Assembly: GCF_051390635.1 (NCBI RefSeq)
Contig: NZ_JBPODT010000006.1
Span: 44,140 to 108,139 of the forward strand
DNA length: 64,000 nt
Reading direction: 5' to 3'
DNA from: Microbaculum sp051390635
GTDB taxonomy: Bacteria > Pseudomonadota > Alphaproteobacteria > Rhizobiales > Tepidamorphaceae
The first letter of the stretch is position 1. The number at the start of each line of letters is the position of its first letter. The notes beneath the pieces are model-generated. The model was not told where the DNA came from, ran no database searches, and worked only from the letters and a program-made list of their open reading frames with translations. This document shows positions 33,239 through 42,401 of the stretch, piece after piece. A program made the translations under genes and the position numbers.

Positions 33239-33814
33239 ATGATCATCGGCAACGTACTGTTTCTCGAAGAGTCGCTCGACCGGTACCTGCGCGCACAGGA
33301 GGGCGCAGTCGGCAACCACGTCCGCCAGAAAGTCAGCAGGGTGGACTTGATCAAGTCTGACGCGGAGATCGTGCACGCCCTTTTGCCCGAGGCTCGTGTC
33401 GCCCCGCTAAAGGTGGACTTCGACAATCCACAAAAGGACGCGCAGGAGGCACGCGTGCGGGTCCACGACATGTTTGACGGGATGGTGGAGATCGACGGAG
33501 TTCGTGCAACTCGTAGCTTCGCGTTCTCCGGCGACCCTGGCCTGTTTAGGTTGCGGACCAATCCATACTCAACCACCCTGCCTCATGGCGAAATCAGCAA
33601 CCGGCGGGTCATTATCGGCATGTCAGGTCGGAACGACGCCGAGACGTTGAAGCGGGAGATCGATCGCCAGGAGCAGCTCTTGCGCGAATATGTGGAAACC
33701 TCGACAAAGCAGATCGAGGCGTACAACGACAAGCTTGGGGCGCTGCTTGGCGAAGCCGTCGCCAGCAGGCGCCAGCAGCTTGCCAGCCTCGAAGATCTCA
33801 AGAACCGCATTTAG
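33239..33814 (+). CDS. Unknown coiled-coil-tailed protein, third gene of the DUF2130 operon
   Basis: 191 residues from ATG 33239 with a strong AGGAGG at 33229-33234. The first 130 residues are a mixed alpha/beta domain (DDFDNPQK-like charged loops and GEISNRRVIIGMSG) and the last 60 (DAETLKREIDRQEQLLREYVETSTKQIEAYNDKLG) are a coiled coil, which could pair with the DUF2130 coiled coil. I recognise no family. The gene runs towards the minus-strand giant gene and leaves only 27 nt between the stops. Confidence 0.78.
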   Translation: MIIGNVLFLEESLDRYLRAQEGAVGNHVRQKVSRVDLIKSDAEIVHALLPEARVAPLKVDFDNPQKDAQEARVRVHDMFDGMVEIDGVRATRSFAFSGDPGLFRLRTNPYSTTLPHGEISNRRVIIGMSGRNDAETLKREIDRQEQLLREYVETSTKQIEAYNDKLGALLGEAVASRRQQLASLEDLKNRI

Positions 33815-33841
33815 GTTTAGGGCGGGAAAGCGGGTTTCCAT

Positions 33842-36800
33842 TCATGCCGCCTGGCGGGTCGCATGATCAGCCGCCCCTACCACAACGCCGGGACCGTCAT
33901 CCGTGCTGGCGGCGAGATCGGCTTCGAGATCGGCCAACTGCTCCCGCTTCAGTTCAAGCTCGGCCTCGAAGGCGAAAGTTTCGCCAATACGTGGCTGATA
34001 GGAGGCTACACGCCGGCGGGCATCCTCCAGCCGACAGCGATAATTATCCTGCTCGCCCTCGAAGTTCGACAGAGCATGCTCGAGGCGAGCAATCGCGCCG
34101 AGCGGCGTGACCGTGACGGCAAGGTCGATCTCGTAGTCGGCGCCGGAGCGCATCAGCACCGTGGTGTAGCGATACCCGTCCCGGCCGAAGCGCTCGCCTG
34201 AGAACTCCAGGTCGAAGCCGCCAATCGCGGCTATGACGACCTCGCCCTCTTGGCTGAGCTGAACAAGGGTGAGGATCTCCTTCATCAAGGCGCGGCCGGC
34301 GAGCTTGCGTTCGGTGAAGGAGGTTCCGGTGACGGTCATTGTGAAGGCATCGCCAGCGGTCGACACCAGACGCGCGATGTCCGTTCCGATTTCGGCGATG
34401 CGCCGGCTCGAAAGCTCGATCTCGCGCTCCGCGTCGCGGACCTGGCGGCGGATGGCGTGCTGGTCGTCGATATGGGCGGCATGGAGCCGGTCGAGACGGG
34501 CGATCTCGGCCTCAAGCCCTGCCTTTTGCATCAGGCGCTGATCGCCCGATGCGATGGCCTTGGCCATGGCGAACTGGTTGGCCTGCCCCTCGCCCATATC
34601 CTCGAGGCGGCGAATGGACGTGTCGCCCGATAGAGCCGCCGCGATGAACCGGGCCTTGCGCTCATTGTTCTGCCACATGGTGGCGTCGAGTGAACCGAGC
34701 GTCGCATAGGCATAGAGTCCGATTTCGTCGTGCTGATTGCCCTGGCGGATGATGCGGCCTTCGCGCTGCTCGATCTGGGAGGGGAGCCAGGGAACGTCGA
34801 GATGGTGCAGCGCCTTCAGCCGCGCCTGCACATTGACGCCGGTGCCCATGGTTTCGGACGACCCGATCAGGATGCGGACCTTGCCGGCATTGAACTCGTT
34901 GAACAGCCGCTGCTTGGCCTCCGACTTCTTGAAGTCCTGCATGAAGGCGATTTCCGACGGCGGCACACCGAGGCGGACGAGCTCGTCGCGGATCCAGCGA
35001 TAGGCCGAGAAGCCGCGGGAGGCTTCGACATTGATGGTGCCGAGATCGGAGAAGATGAGCTGGCCGGCGCCGGACTTGTCGAAGGGCTTGCCGTCCTTGC
35101 GGACATATTCGTTCTCGGCCGTCTCCTGCCAGATGCGGAAGGTGTTTCGGACAAGCGCGTTGAGCTTGTTGTCATCCTCATTGTCCATGGCCGGCATGAC
35201 CAGGCGCAGGTCGATCGCGGCATGGCGGCCATCGGTGATGACCGAGAGCAGGATATCGTCGCCGGGCTGCGCCGGACCCTCGCGCTCTTCGATGGCCTTG
35301 ATACGATCATCGAGGTGACGCTGATAGGCCTTGAAGGCAGTGGTCGGCTCCGCCGTGATGATCTGCCGCTTGCCGCCGGCGATCTCCGGAACTTTCACAT
35401 ATTTCCGCAGGTCGGCGGGCTGCACCACGTCCGCGAAGGACCGGAACATGGCGATCAGCTCGGGGACGTTGACGAACTGGGCAAAGCGCGTGACCGGCTT
35501 GTATTTGCCGGACGGCTGCAGCTCGAGTTCCGTCGAGGTGTCGCCGAAGGTGGACGCCCAGGCGTCGAACTCGTGCAGTCCGCGCGCTGCGAGAGCAGCA
35601 TTGTCCATCAGCCGCTGCACGGTGAACATTTCGCCGAGCGTGTTGGTAATCGGCGTGCCGGAAGCGAGCACGAGCGTCCTGCCCGGATTTCTCGTCTCGA
35701 CGAATCGGGATTTCACGTAGAGGTCCCAGGCCCGCTGCGAGCCGCTGGGATCGACGCCCTTCAGCGTCGACATGTTGGTGGCGAAGCTGAGCTTCCTGAA
35801 CTCCTGCGCCTCATCGACGATGATCTGGTCGATGCCGATCTCGGAGATGGTGAGCAGATCGTCCTTGCGGCTCGACAGCGCCTCCAGCCGCTCCTTGTGC
35901 CCCTCCTTCATGCGCTCGATGCGCTTTCGGGAAAGCCGGTCCTCGCGGTCGACCTTGGTCAGCAACTCCTCGTAAGCCTCGAGCTCGTCCTGAATCATTT
36001 GCTGCTCGAAAGCCGAGGGAATCGAAATGAAGCGGAACGCCGAATGGGTGATGATGATCGCGTCCCAATTTGCGGTTGCCGCCCGCGACAGAAAGCGATG
36101 GCGCTTCTCCTTGACGAAATTGGTCTCGTCGGCGACCAGAATCCGGGCATTTGGATAGAGCGCCAGAAACTCGCGGGCCGCCTGCGCCAGGCAGTGGCCG
36201 GGAACGACCAGCATGGCTTTGTTGATCAGCCCGAGGCGGCGTTGCTCCATGATCGCCGCCGCGATCGAGAGCGTTTTGCCGGCGCCAACGGCGTGGGCGA
36301 CATAGGTCGAGCCAGCCGAGATGATGCGCCAGATCGCCCGTTTCTGGTGCCCATAAAGAGAAAAGGCGCCGGAGGCGCCTGGAAGCAGGAGATGGTCGCC
36401 GTTGAATTTTCGCGGCGCGATGTTGTTGAAGGTGTCGTTGTAGAGCCGCGCCAATCGGTCAGTGCGATCCGGATCGCTCCAGATCCATTTCTGGAACGCC
36501 GTCTTGATCTTCTGCAGCTTTTCCTTGGCCGCTTCGGTCTCGACGGTATTGAGGACGCGCCGTTCGGTGTCGCCGTCCTTCACCGTGTCGAAGATCTGCG
36601 GGATGGAGGAATTGAGCGCGTCGGACAGCAGCTGCCCGGCATCGCGACGATGCGTGCCCCATTCGGTCGTGCCGGCGGCGCTCCAGCCGAGTTGGCGCGC
36701 ACTGACCGTCCAGCATGCAAGTTCGGGCGTGTGATGGATGCTGATGTCGGCATCCATCGTCTGTTTGACAAATGTGACAATGTCGGTCGCCGGAATCCAG

Positions 36801-38974
36801 GGTGCGCCGAGGCGGGCGGTGATGTCGGAGGGCCTGAGATCGGCGGGCTGGACGCCCTTGAGCGCTTCGACATTGCGGGCAAAGGCTGGATCGAGCGCAG
36901 CGGCGGCCTCGGCGGCAGCGAGCTTGGAGCGAACGGCGCCGGAGAGATACGCATCGGCGGTTTGCCAGGAACCGGACGTCGGATCCCGGAAGATCGCCTG
37001 CCCCAACTCGTCAACGACATCGGCGACATCGCGATGCAGCAATTCCGCGATGTGATCGGCGTCGACATGGCCACGTTCGTTGAGCACGACGGCGAGGGCA
37101 TCGGCGGCCGACGTGATGATCGGCGGCGGCGGCGGCGCGATGACGCGCTCGGTGAAGATCGGGCCGGACCGGGCGGTATTGGTCTCGAGGTCGTAGTCCT
37201 CGATGGATGCTACCAGCCAGCAGTCGGGGTCGTCGAGGAAGGGCTGGAGATTGGGACGGCGATGCGTCTCCCGCACTTCGCCGGTTTCTGAGTCTTCGGT
37301 GGTCGAGACGGTGGTGAAGTTGATCGGCCCGAATTCACGCACGAAGTTCGACCAGGCAATGCGCAGCTTGACCTGCGCCGGCTTCCACTGCCGGTCGAAT
37401 TCCTGGAGTTTCAGCACCTCGCGCACGGCGTCGCGGATCGGGATCAGCTTGCGAATGATGCGGGCCTGCTTGTCGGAGACGCCGTCCCCTCCCCGTCCCT
37501 TCCTGACGGTGATGGTCACGGCCTCGCCGTCGACCATTTGCATCAGGGCGGCGTTCTTGCCTATGAAATAGCTGCCTTCACGAGCGGTCGCGCCGTTCGG
37601 CATAGTCGCAGTTGATGCCGGGTCGTCGCCACTGTCGTCTACGTCGGGACCGCAGTCTTCCGGCTTGCCGTCATAGATGGCTTCTGGAAGCGCCTGGATC
37701 GCGGTCGCGAGCGCGGCGTCGAGATCGACGTCCGGGCGCGGTAGGCAGGTATAGGTCTCGTCGGTACCGTAGATGCCGCGCCGCAGCGCATGTTCGCCAA
37801 GAACCATATCGGGGTGCTCGGCGAACCAGCGATTGACCCGGATACCCCCGTCGTCCTCGCTCAGTGGTCGCACCTCCGCCAGATCGAGCCAGCCTTGATC
37901 GCCCGCCACCTCTCCGTCCTTGCGCTTGCGGAAGAAGAGGACGTCGACGATGACATCGGTTCCGGCATCGGCACGGAAGCTGCCCCCTGGCAAACGTATG
38001 GCGCCGACAAGATCGGCCGCAGCCGCGATCGTCCCGCGTGCACGGCCATCGGCCTTGTCCATGGTGCCGCTCGAGGTCACGAAGGCGGCCAGCCCGCCGG
38101 GCTTCAACGCCCGAACCGCCTTCACGATGAAATAGTCATGCAGGCGCAGGCCGAGCGCGCGCAACGCGCGGTCGCTGCGCACGGTGCGGTCGGAGAAGGG
38201 AGGATTGCCGATCGCCAGGTCGAAATGCGCCGGCAGATCGACCCGCGCGAAATCCTGATTGAGTATTTTGGCGCGCGGCTGCAGCAGACGGGCGATCCGG
38301 GAGGTAACCGGATCGATCTCGACGCCCGTGAGATGGGTGACGGGATGTAGCGCCGCCGGCATCAGCGCCGGAAACAGTCCGGTGCCGACACCGGGCTCGA
38401 GCACACGGCCGCCGCGAAAGCCGAGCCGCTGCAGGCCCGACCAGATGGCCCGGACGATATATTCGGGGGTGAAGTGCGCATACTGGGTGCAGCGGGCGAG
38501 CGACGCGTAGTCGCCGCCGTCGATCGCGTCCTCGAGGTCGGCGCCGATGTCCGCCCAGCCCTCGCGAAACTCAAGCTCGCCTGGGAGACGAAACACGCCG
38601 TTGGCGAGCTCGGAAGCGCCGAAGCCGGTGAACCGGATCAGCGCGGCCTGCTCGTCGACCGAGGCCGGACGCTGCTCATCGACGATCGAGGCGGCGAGCC
38701 GGATCGCCGCGATGTTGTCGCGGGCGCGCTCCCGCCAGGATTTGGCGAGACCGCGCGTGCCGGCGAGATGGAAGTTCTCGCCATTGGGCGCCCGGCGCAA
38801 GAGTTGAGCATCCGCCGTGGCGGGCACGGCAGGCGTGGGAGAATGCGGGGCCGGGTCGTCATCGTCCGGATCGTTGGCCGCACTGTCGGAAAAGGCGGTC
38901 ACGCCAAGGCCGAGACCTGAGGAAAGTGCGGTATTGCCGAACAGGTCGAGCGTGAAGGGGTCGTCGTGGGACAC
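33842..38974 (-). CDS. Giant N6-methyltransferase/SNF2-type helicase (DarB-like)
   Basis: 1,710 residues from GTG 38974, with AGGAG 8 nt upstream. A Gly-rich SAM motif VLEPGVGTGLF lies near residue 195 and NPPF (LAIGNPPFSD) near 255. A long linker leads to a SNF2-like helicase: HAVGAGKTLS (about 895), VDEAQEF (about 1055), and GTGVNVQARL...QREGRIIRQGN (about 1390-1405). The closest analogy is phage P1 DarB, an antirestriction protein packaged with DNA, and similar genes are frequent on conjugative elements. Antirestriction on entry is the likely role; DNA modification or strand handling during transfer are alternatives. It is the largest gene in the window and appears intact. Confidence 0.9.
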   Translation of the reverse strand: MSHDDPFTLDLFGNTALSSGLGLGVTAFSDSAANDPDDDDPAPHSPTPAVPATADAQLLRRAPNGENFHLAGTRGLAKSWRERARDNIAAIRLAASIVDEQRPASVDEQAALIRFTGFGASELANGVFRLPGELEFREGWADIGADLEDAIDGGDYASLARCTQYAHFTPEYIVRAIWSGLQRLGFRGGRVLEPGVGTGLFPALMPAALHPVTHLTGVEIDPVTSRIARLLQPRAKILNQDFARVDLPAHFDLAIGNPPFSDRTVRSDRALRALGLRLHDYFIVKAVRALKPGGLAAFVTSSGTMDKADGRARGTIAAAADLVGAIRLPGGSFRADAGTDVIVDVLFFRKRKDGEVAGDQGWLDLAEVRPLSEDDGGIRVNRWFAEHPDMVLGEHALRRGIYGTDETYTCLPRPDVDLDAALATAIQALPEAIYDGKPEDCGPDVDDSGDDPASTATMPNGATAREGSYFIGKNAALMQMVDGEAVTITVRKGRGGDGVSDKQARIIRKLIPIRDAVREVLKLQEFDRQWKPAQVKLRIAWSNFVREFGPINFTTVSTTEDSETGEVRETHRRPNLQPFLDDPDCWLVASIEDYDLETNTARSGPIFTERVIAPPPPPIITSAADALAVVLNERGHVDADHIAELLHRDVADVVDELGQAIFRDPTSGSWQTADAYLSGAVRSKLAAAEAAAALDPAFARNVEALKGVQPADLRPSDITARLGAPWIPATDIVTFVKQTMDADISIHHTPELACWTVSARQLGWSAAGTTEWGTHRRDAGQLLSDALNSSIPQIFDTVKDGDTERRVLNTVETEAAKEKLQKIKTAFQKWIWSDPDRTDRLARLYNDTFNNIAPRKFNGDHLLLPGASGAFSLYGHQKRAIWRIISAGSTYVAHAVGAGKTLSIAAAIMEQRRLGLINKAMLVVPGHCLAQAAREFLALYPNARILVADETNFVKEKRHRFLSRAATANWDAIIITHSAFRFISIPSAFEQQMIQDELEAYEELLTKVDREDRLSRKRIERMKEGHKERLEALSSRKDDLLTISEIGIDQIIVDEAQEFRKLSFATNMSTLKGVDPSGSQRAWDLYVKSRFVETRNPGRTLVLASGTPITNTLGEMFTVQRLMDNAALAARGLHEFDAWASTFGDTSTELELQPSGKYKPVTRFAQFVNVPELIAMFRSFADVVQPADLRKYVKVPEIAGGKRQIITAEPTTAFKAYQRHLDDRIKAIEEREGPAQPGDDILLSVITDGRHAAIDLRLVMPAMDNEDDNKLNALVRNTFRIWQETAENEYVRKDGKPFDKSGAGQLIFSDLGTINVEASRGFSAYRWIRDELVRLGVPPSEIAFMQDFKKSEAKQRLFNEFNAGKVRILIGSSETMGTGVNVQARLKALHHLDVPWLPSQIEQREGRIIRQGNQHDEIGLYAYATLGSLDATMWQNNERKARFIAAALSGDTSIRRLEDMGEGQANQFAMAKAIASGDQRLMQKAGLEAEIARLDRLHAAHIDDQHAIRRQVRDAEREIELSSRRIAEIGTDIARLVSTAGDAFTMTVTGTSFTERKLAGRALMKEILTLVQLSQEGEVVIAAIGGFDLEFSGERFGRDGYRYTTVLMRSGADYEIDLAVTVTPLGAIARLEHALSNFEGEQDNYRCRLEDARRRVASYQPRIGETFAFEAELELKREQLADLEADLAASTDDGPGVVVGAADHATRQAA

Positions 38975-39059
38975 GGGATATCTCCTGGGATTATGGCGAG
39001 CGCGATCACGCGACCCGCGTGTGCGGCCGCGCGAAACGCTGACGGGGTTGTGGGATGGG

Positions 39060-39458
39060 CTAGCGGGCGATCAGCGACAGCGAGACGTCCGTCTCGGTCA
39101 GTTGCACGCGCAGATGCGTGCAGCGCGTGTTCCGGTCGAACAGCGGGATCAGTCTTTCAGCGTCGAGGAACTCGATGCCGTCGTCACCACCAAAATGCCG
39201 GTTCTTGTAGTGCCACCAGTCGGGATTGCCGACCGGGTGGCATTCATCCGAATAGATCACGAGGGCGCGCTCACCCTCGGCGAGCTTGCCGTTGGAGAGG
39301 AGATAGACGCCCTGATCGCCGACCAGCCAAAGTCCCGGCTTTTCATCCTTACCGGGCTTGATGCCGTAGTAGGGATTGCGAAATCCCCCATTGACGGCGG
39401 CATCGGCGATGCCGCGCTCGATGACCTTGCGAACGCCGAGAATAGGAAATGTGAACAT
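39060..39458 (-). CDS. DUF3085 family protein
   Basis: 132 residues. The domain covers GLWLVGDQGVYLLSNGKLAEGERALVIYSDECHPVGNPDWWHYKNRHFGGDDG in the middle, a pattern I associate with DUF3085. It contains many Asp/His/Trp residues but has no assigned activity. It is codirectional with DUF1419 12 nt upstream, so the two are probably cotranscribed. Confidence 0.8.
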   Translation of the reverse strand: MFTFPILGVRKVIERGIADAAVNGGFRNPYYGIKPGKDEKPGLWLVGDQGVYLLSNGKLAEGERALVIYSDECHPVGNPDWWHYKNRHFGGDDGIEFLDAERLIPLFDRNTRCTHLRVQLTETDVSLSLIAR

Positions 39459-39470
39459 GACAGCCTCCGA

Positions 39471-40076
39471 TCAGGCTGCAATCGCGGCGGGCAGGTAGCG
39501 GAGATGGACCGGCAGCTTGGCGCTGATCTCGGGGGCGGTCAGATCGTCCAGAAGCTTCAGGACCGTCCCTTGGCCGCCGCCATAGACCAGCACGGTTCGC
39601 TTGTCCTGGTCGGCCTCGGGCCACCGCTCACCCGCATAACCGCGATAGTCGGCATGGGTCGTGCTCCAGATATGGTCGAGCCGCTCCGCGCGCGTCATGG
39701 CACGGACGGGGCGGGATTCCCGCTCGATGATCACATCGCGCATGCGCTCGGCCGAACCCTTGGCCGACATATCGCAATAGGCGTGGAAGTAGCGTGGCCG
39801 CCCATCGATCGAGAGTGCGAAGAAGACGCTGGTGATCGAGCCGGTCATGAACTCGCGCATTGCGAACATGTCGCCGCGAATCCAGAGCGGCGGCAGGATC
39901 TCGAACATGTAGTCGTGCTCGGCCCGGCCGATCTCGAACCACTCGCCGTCATAGAGGCGGCCGGTGAGGCGTGCCTTGCTCATCGGCGCCGGGCCATGGC
40001 GATCGAACATATGGAACATCTGTTGGCGCGTGGCGACGCCCTCGAAGACCTTGCGGAAGGAAGTTTGGGTGATCAT
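39471..40076 (-). CDS. DUF1419 family protein
   Basis: 201 residues beginning MITQTSFRKVFEGVATRQQMFHMFDRHGP. The pattern YDGEWFEIGRAEHDYMFEILPPLWIRGDMFAMREFMTGSITSVFFALSIDGRPRYFHAYCDM matches DUF1419 proteins of rhizobial plasmids. No catalytic motif is known. It lies upstream of DUF3085 and downstream of the toprim gene in the minus-strand set. Confidence 0.85.
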   Translation of the reverse strand: MITQTSFRKVFEGVATRQQMFHMFDRHGPAPMSKARLTGRLYDGEWFEIGRAEHDYMFEILPPLWIRGDMFAMREFMTGSITSVFFALSIDGRPRYFHAYCDMSAKGSAERMRDVIIERESRPVRAMTRAERLDHIWSTTHADYRGYAGERWPEADQDKRTVLVYGGGQGTVLKLLDDLTAPEISAKLPVHLRYLPAAIAA

Positions 40077-40188
40077 GGCGGCTCCTGTCGTCCGTCGGCA
40101 TCAAGCGCGATCCTGTCCATCCGACCGGATCATCACCTTCATGCCTTCTCATCACCCATTCCCGCGGCCGCCTCTCCGGTCCGGCGGG

Positions 40189-41181
40189 TCAAGGGCCGGC
40201 GCCAGCCGGGCGCAGCTTCCCTTGACGCGACGGCCGGGCATGCGGCAGCGATTCCGCTCTGATATCCCCTTCCACTCCCGGGTTTCCTTTCCCCTGTCCT
40301 TTCAGATCGCTGTTCCAGTCCTGCGTGGATGGCCGCAGCCGCTCGTACCGGCACCCAGTCTCACGCACGATCTCCTGCAAACGACGGGCATAGATCTCGC
40401 CCTGCCGATCGTTGTCGGTGGCTGCGGCCATCAATATGTCGGGGTTCGAGGCGATCGACCGGATCGCGTTATCGCTGACGGGCGACCACCCGCCCCCGGT
40501 GCTGACGTAGAGGGTGTCGGCACGCATGCCCTCGAGTGCGGCAAGGCTCATGGCGTCGATCGCCGCCTCGGTGACGCAGAGCCGAAGCGCAGCCTCGTTG
40601 CCGAGACGGAACAGTTGCTTGCTGCCGCCGGTGGAGAAGCCGCGCCACTGGGGGCCGCGTTCTTCCCAACCGATCAGTTGCCTGGTTTGGTCGACATGCG
40701 CCGTCCAGATGCTGCCGCTCGGCCCCTCGCGCAGCAGGCCTTGTGCGATAGCGGCCTGCAGAATGGATACTGGGATCGCACGCTCATCTGCCAGATATCG
40801 CCAGGCGCGAGACCCGATGGTTGGAGGTCGTCGGCGCCGCCATCGGTCGGTGATCGAAAGTGGAATGCCTGTGCGCTTCGGGCAATTCCAGGACGGCGTG
40901 GCCGGAACATAGCCGACGAGACTGCGAACCGCCTCGACGGCCGCCGGAAAGGCGATACCGGCCAGGTGACCGGCGAGGGTGAAGACGTCGCCCTTGGCAT
41001 CCGAGAGTGGATCGAACCAGCCCCTGCCATTGTGGATGACGATGATGATCTCGCCTGCCCCGCGCCGGTACTTCACGGCGCGTGTGGTGCTCTCCTTGAC
41101 GTCCACCGTCCAGCCCTCGCGCTCGAGCACGGCGGCGCAGGGCACCTTGTCTCGCAATGTCTCGATTTCATGCTGCTCCAT
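40189..41181 (-). CDS. DUF3991/toprim-domain protein
   Basis: 330 residues. The first 75 (MEQHEIETLRDKVPCAAVLEREG...GRGWFDPLSDAKGDVFTL) match the DUF3991 region; a toprim-like fold follows with LCVTEAAIDAMSL (the glutamate) and AATDNDRQGEIY (the D-x-D pair). Toprim domains occur in primases and topoisomerases. No helicase or zinc-binding primase part is present, so the protein may be a primase-like accessory factor of the element. The tail is basic and flexible. Confidence 0.86.
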   Translation of the reverse strand: MEQHEIETLRDKVPCAAVLEREGWTVDVKESTTRAVKYRRGAGEIIIVIHNGRGWFDPLSDAKGDVFTLAGHLAGIAFPAAVEAVRSLVGYVPATPSWNCPKRTGIPLSITDRWRRRRPPTIGSRAWRYLADERAIPVSILQAAIAQGLLREGPSGSIWTAHVDQTRQLIGWEERGPQWRGFSTGGSKQLFRLGNEAALRLCVTEAAIDAMSLAALEGMRADTLYVSTGGGWSPVSDNAIRSIASNPDILMAAATDNDRQGEIYARRLQEIVRETGCRYERLRPSTQDWNSDLKGQGKGNPGVEGDIRAESLPHARPSRQGKLRPAGAGP

Positions 41182-41464
41182 GGGTCAATCCCGCCGGCGC
41201 CGCGGGGCGTCCGGCCCTTTCCTTGTCCAGATCTGTTTGTCTACCTTTCCGGCAGGCCTCGAGGTCGGCCGCGAAGCCGGAAGGCCGCAGGGGCGCACCG
41301 GCTTGCCGGGGCGGCGCAGCCTCCCTTGCGGGCTTCCCGGCGCAAGCGGCAAAACCTCGTCCCAATAAGGGCTCGTGGCGTCCCGCCACCAGCAGGGAAA
41401 GGACGATGCGACGCGCAACCCGGCCTTCAGACGGCCGGGCGCTTGGCGCGCGAGGAAGGCCGGC
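41182..41464 (-). promoter_or_regulatory. GC-rich leader with hairpins upstream of the toprim gene
   Basis: No gene. It includes two hairpins: CCGGCC-TTCAGA-like (41431-41450) and GGCCGGCT-CAATG-AGCCGGCC (41458-41478). The second contains the stop codon of the 61-residue gene and could act as its terminator, although no T-run follows. Confidence 0.4.
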
Positions 41465-41650
41465 TCAATGAGCCGGCCGACCGCCCTGGTAGGGATCGTA
41501 TTCGAAGAGCGGCTCGATTTCGGCGTCGTCGAGTTCGTCGGCGGGCATGACGCCGTATTCGTCGTCGACCTTGAAGAGAATAACCGGCACCATCAGGGTG
41601 CGGGCGAGGTTCCAGGCATGGTTCTGTGCGAGTGAAAGATCGTGCGACAT
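41465..41650 (-). CDS. Small acidic protein, 61 residues
   Basis: Starts at ATG 41650 (MSHDLSLAQNHAWNLARTLMVPVILFKVDDEYGVMPADELDDAEIEPLFEYDPYQGGRP). Codirectional with the toprim gene. Its length and acidic end resemble small proteins of plasmid maintenance modules. No known domain. Confidence 0.65.
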   Translation of the reverse strand: MSHDLSLAQNHAWNLARTLMVPVILFKVDDEYGVMPADELDDAEIEPLFEYDPYQGGRPAH

Positions 41651-41946
41651 TGAAGGGCTCCGTCCATGGGCGGGGCCGATCCCCGCTCTGGTGCCCGTCG
41701 GGTCCGGGGCCCGGCCGCAATCACCGCGCAGGCGAAGCCGCAGCGGCCGCACGCTCGCGTAGCGGACCCCTTGTGGGTTGATTGGAGGAGGACGGACCTG
41801 GACCAGGAAGCCAGCACAGCAAGCGGGGGCGGACCTGCGCGTGGATGGATCCGCACCCAGTCGCATCCTTCCCGGTAGCAGAGAGCCATTGCAGAGACCG
41901 GGCTTGACGTGCCCTCAGTATTGTCGCGGCGACCCGCCTCTTCGTG

Positions 41947-42234
41947 TCATGGCTCAGGATCCGAATGAACTCGATGACGAAGTTCGTGATCGACAATCGA
42001 CCGGACGACGTCGATATCCATCTCGGCCGACGGTTCTATCCGCGCCACCTCGGCAGCTACCTTTGCCCAGTGGAGGAACTGGCCGTCTTCGATCGCGCGG
42101 GATGTTGCGGCAAGCCGTTGTGCCTCATAATAGGCAGTCGGGCCGTGGAGACGGACGAGGCGCCTGGCGTCTTCCCGCCATCGGCGACGGATCGCACGCC
42201 GCCTCTCTACCCACGCCAAAATCGCCCTCAGCAT
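41947..42234 (-). CDS. Small basic helical protein, 95 residues
   Basis: Start set at ATG 42234 (MLRAILAWVERRRAIRRRWREDARRLVRLHG); an earlier ATG would add 26 residues of unlikely sequence. The protein is strongly basic at the start and helical (AYYEAQRLAATSRA), a pattern of many small conserved proteins on rhizobial plasmids. Its function is unknown. It is divergent from the SRAP gene, with about 165 nt between. Confidence 0.65.
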   Translation of the reverse strand: MLRAILAWVERRRAIRRRWREDARRLVRLHGPTAYYEAQRLAATSRAIEDGQFLHWAKVAAEVARIEPSAEMDIDVVRSIVDHELRHRVHSDPEP

Positions 42235-42401
42235 CTCAGAAGCACTCCCCCCAACTGCACGAATGCCCCTGCCCGCGTCAGGGATGGACGCCCGGAGGGT
42301 GAAGACCCGCACCGCGGGGCTTCAGCTTCGCCGACAGTCCGGTTCCGGAGGAAGACGCCCCACCCCTCGAAAGATTTTGAAGTTCACGCTATCCTTACCG
42401 G

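Noticed and set aside
34730..37291. 853-residue plus-strand frame inside the giant methylase-helicase gene
   Set aside because: It is the antisense shadow of the minus-strand gene, with no domain pattern, whereas the minus strand shows continuous helicase motifs.
41458..41478. Hairpin as a rho-independent terminator of the 61-residue gene
   Set aside because: A strong stem, but no T-run follows on the minus strand, so termination is not supported.
38817..41550. Long plus-strand frames (481 and 528 residues) opposite the DUF3085, DUF1419 and toprim genes
   Set aside because: High-GC shadows; the minus strand has recognisable families over the same positions.
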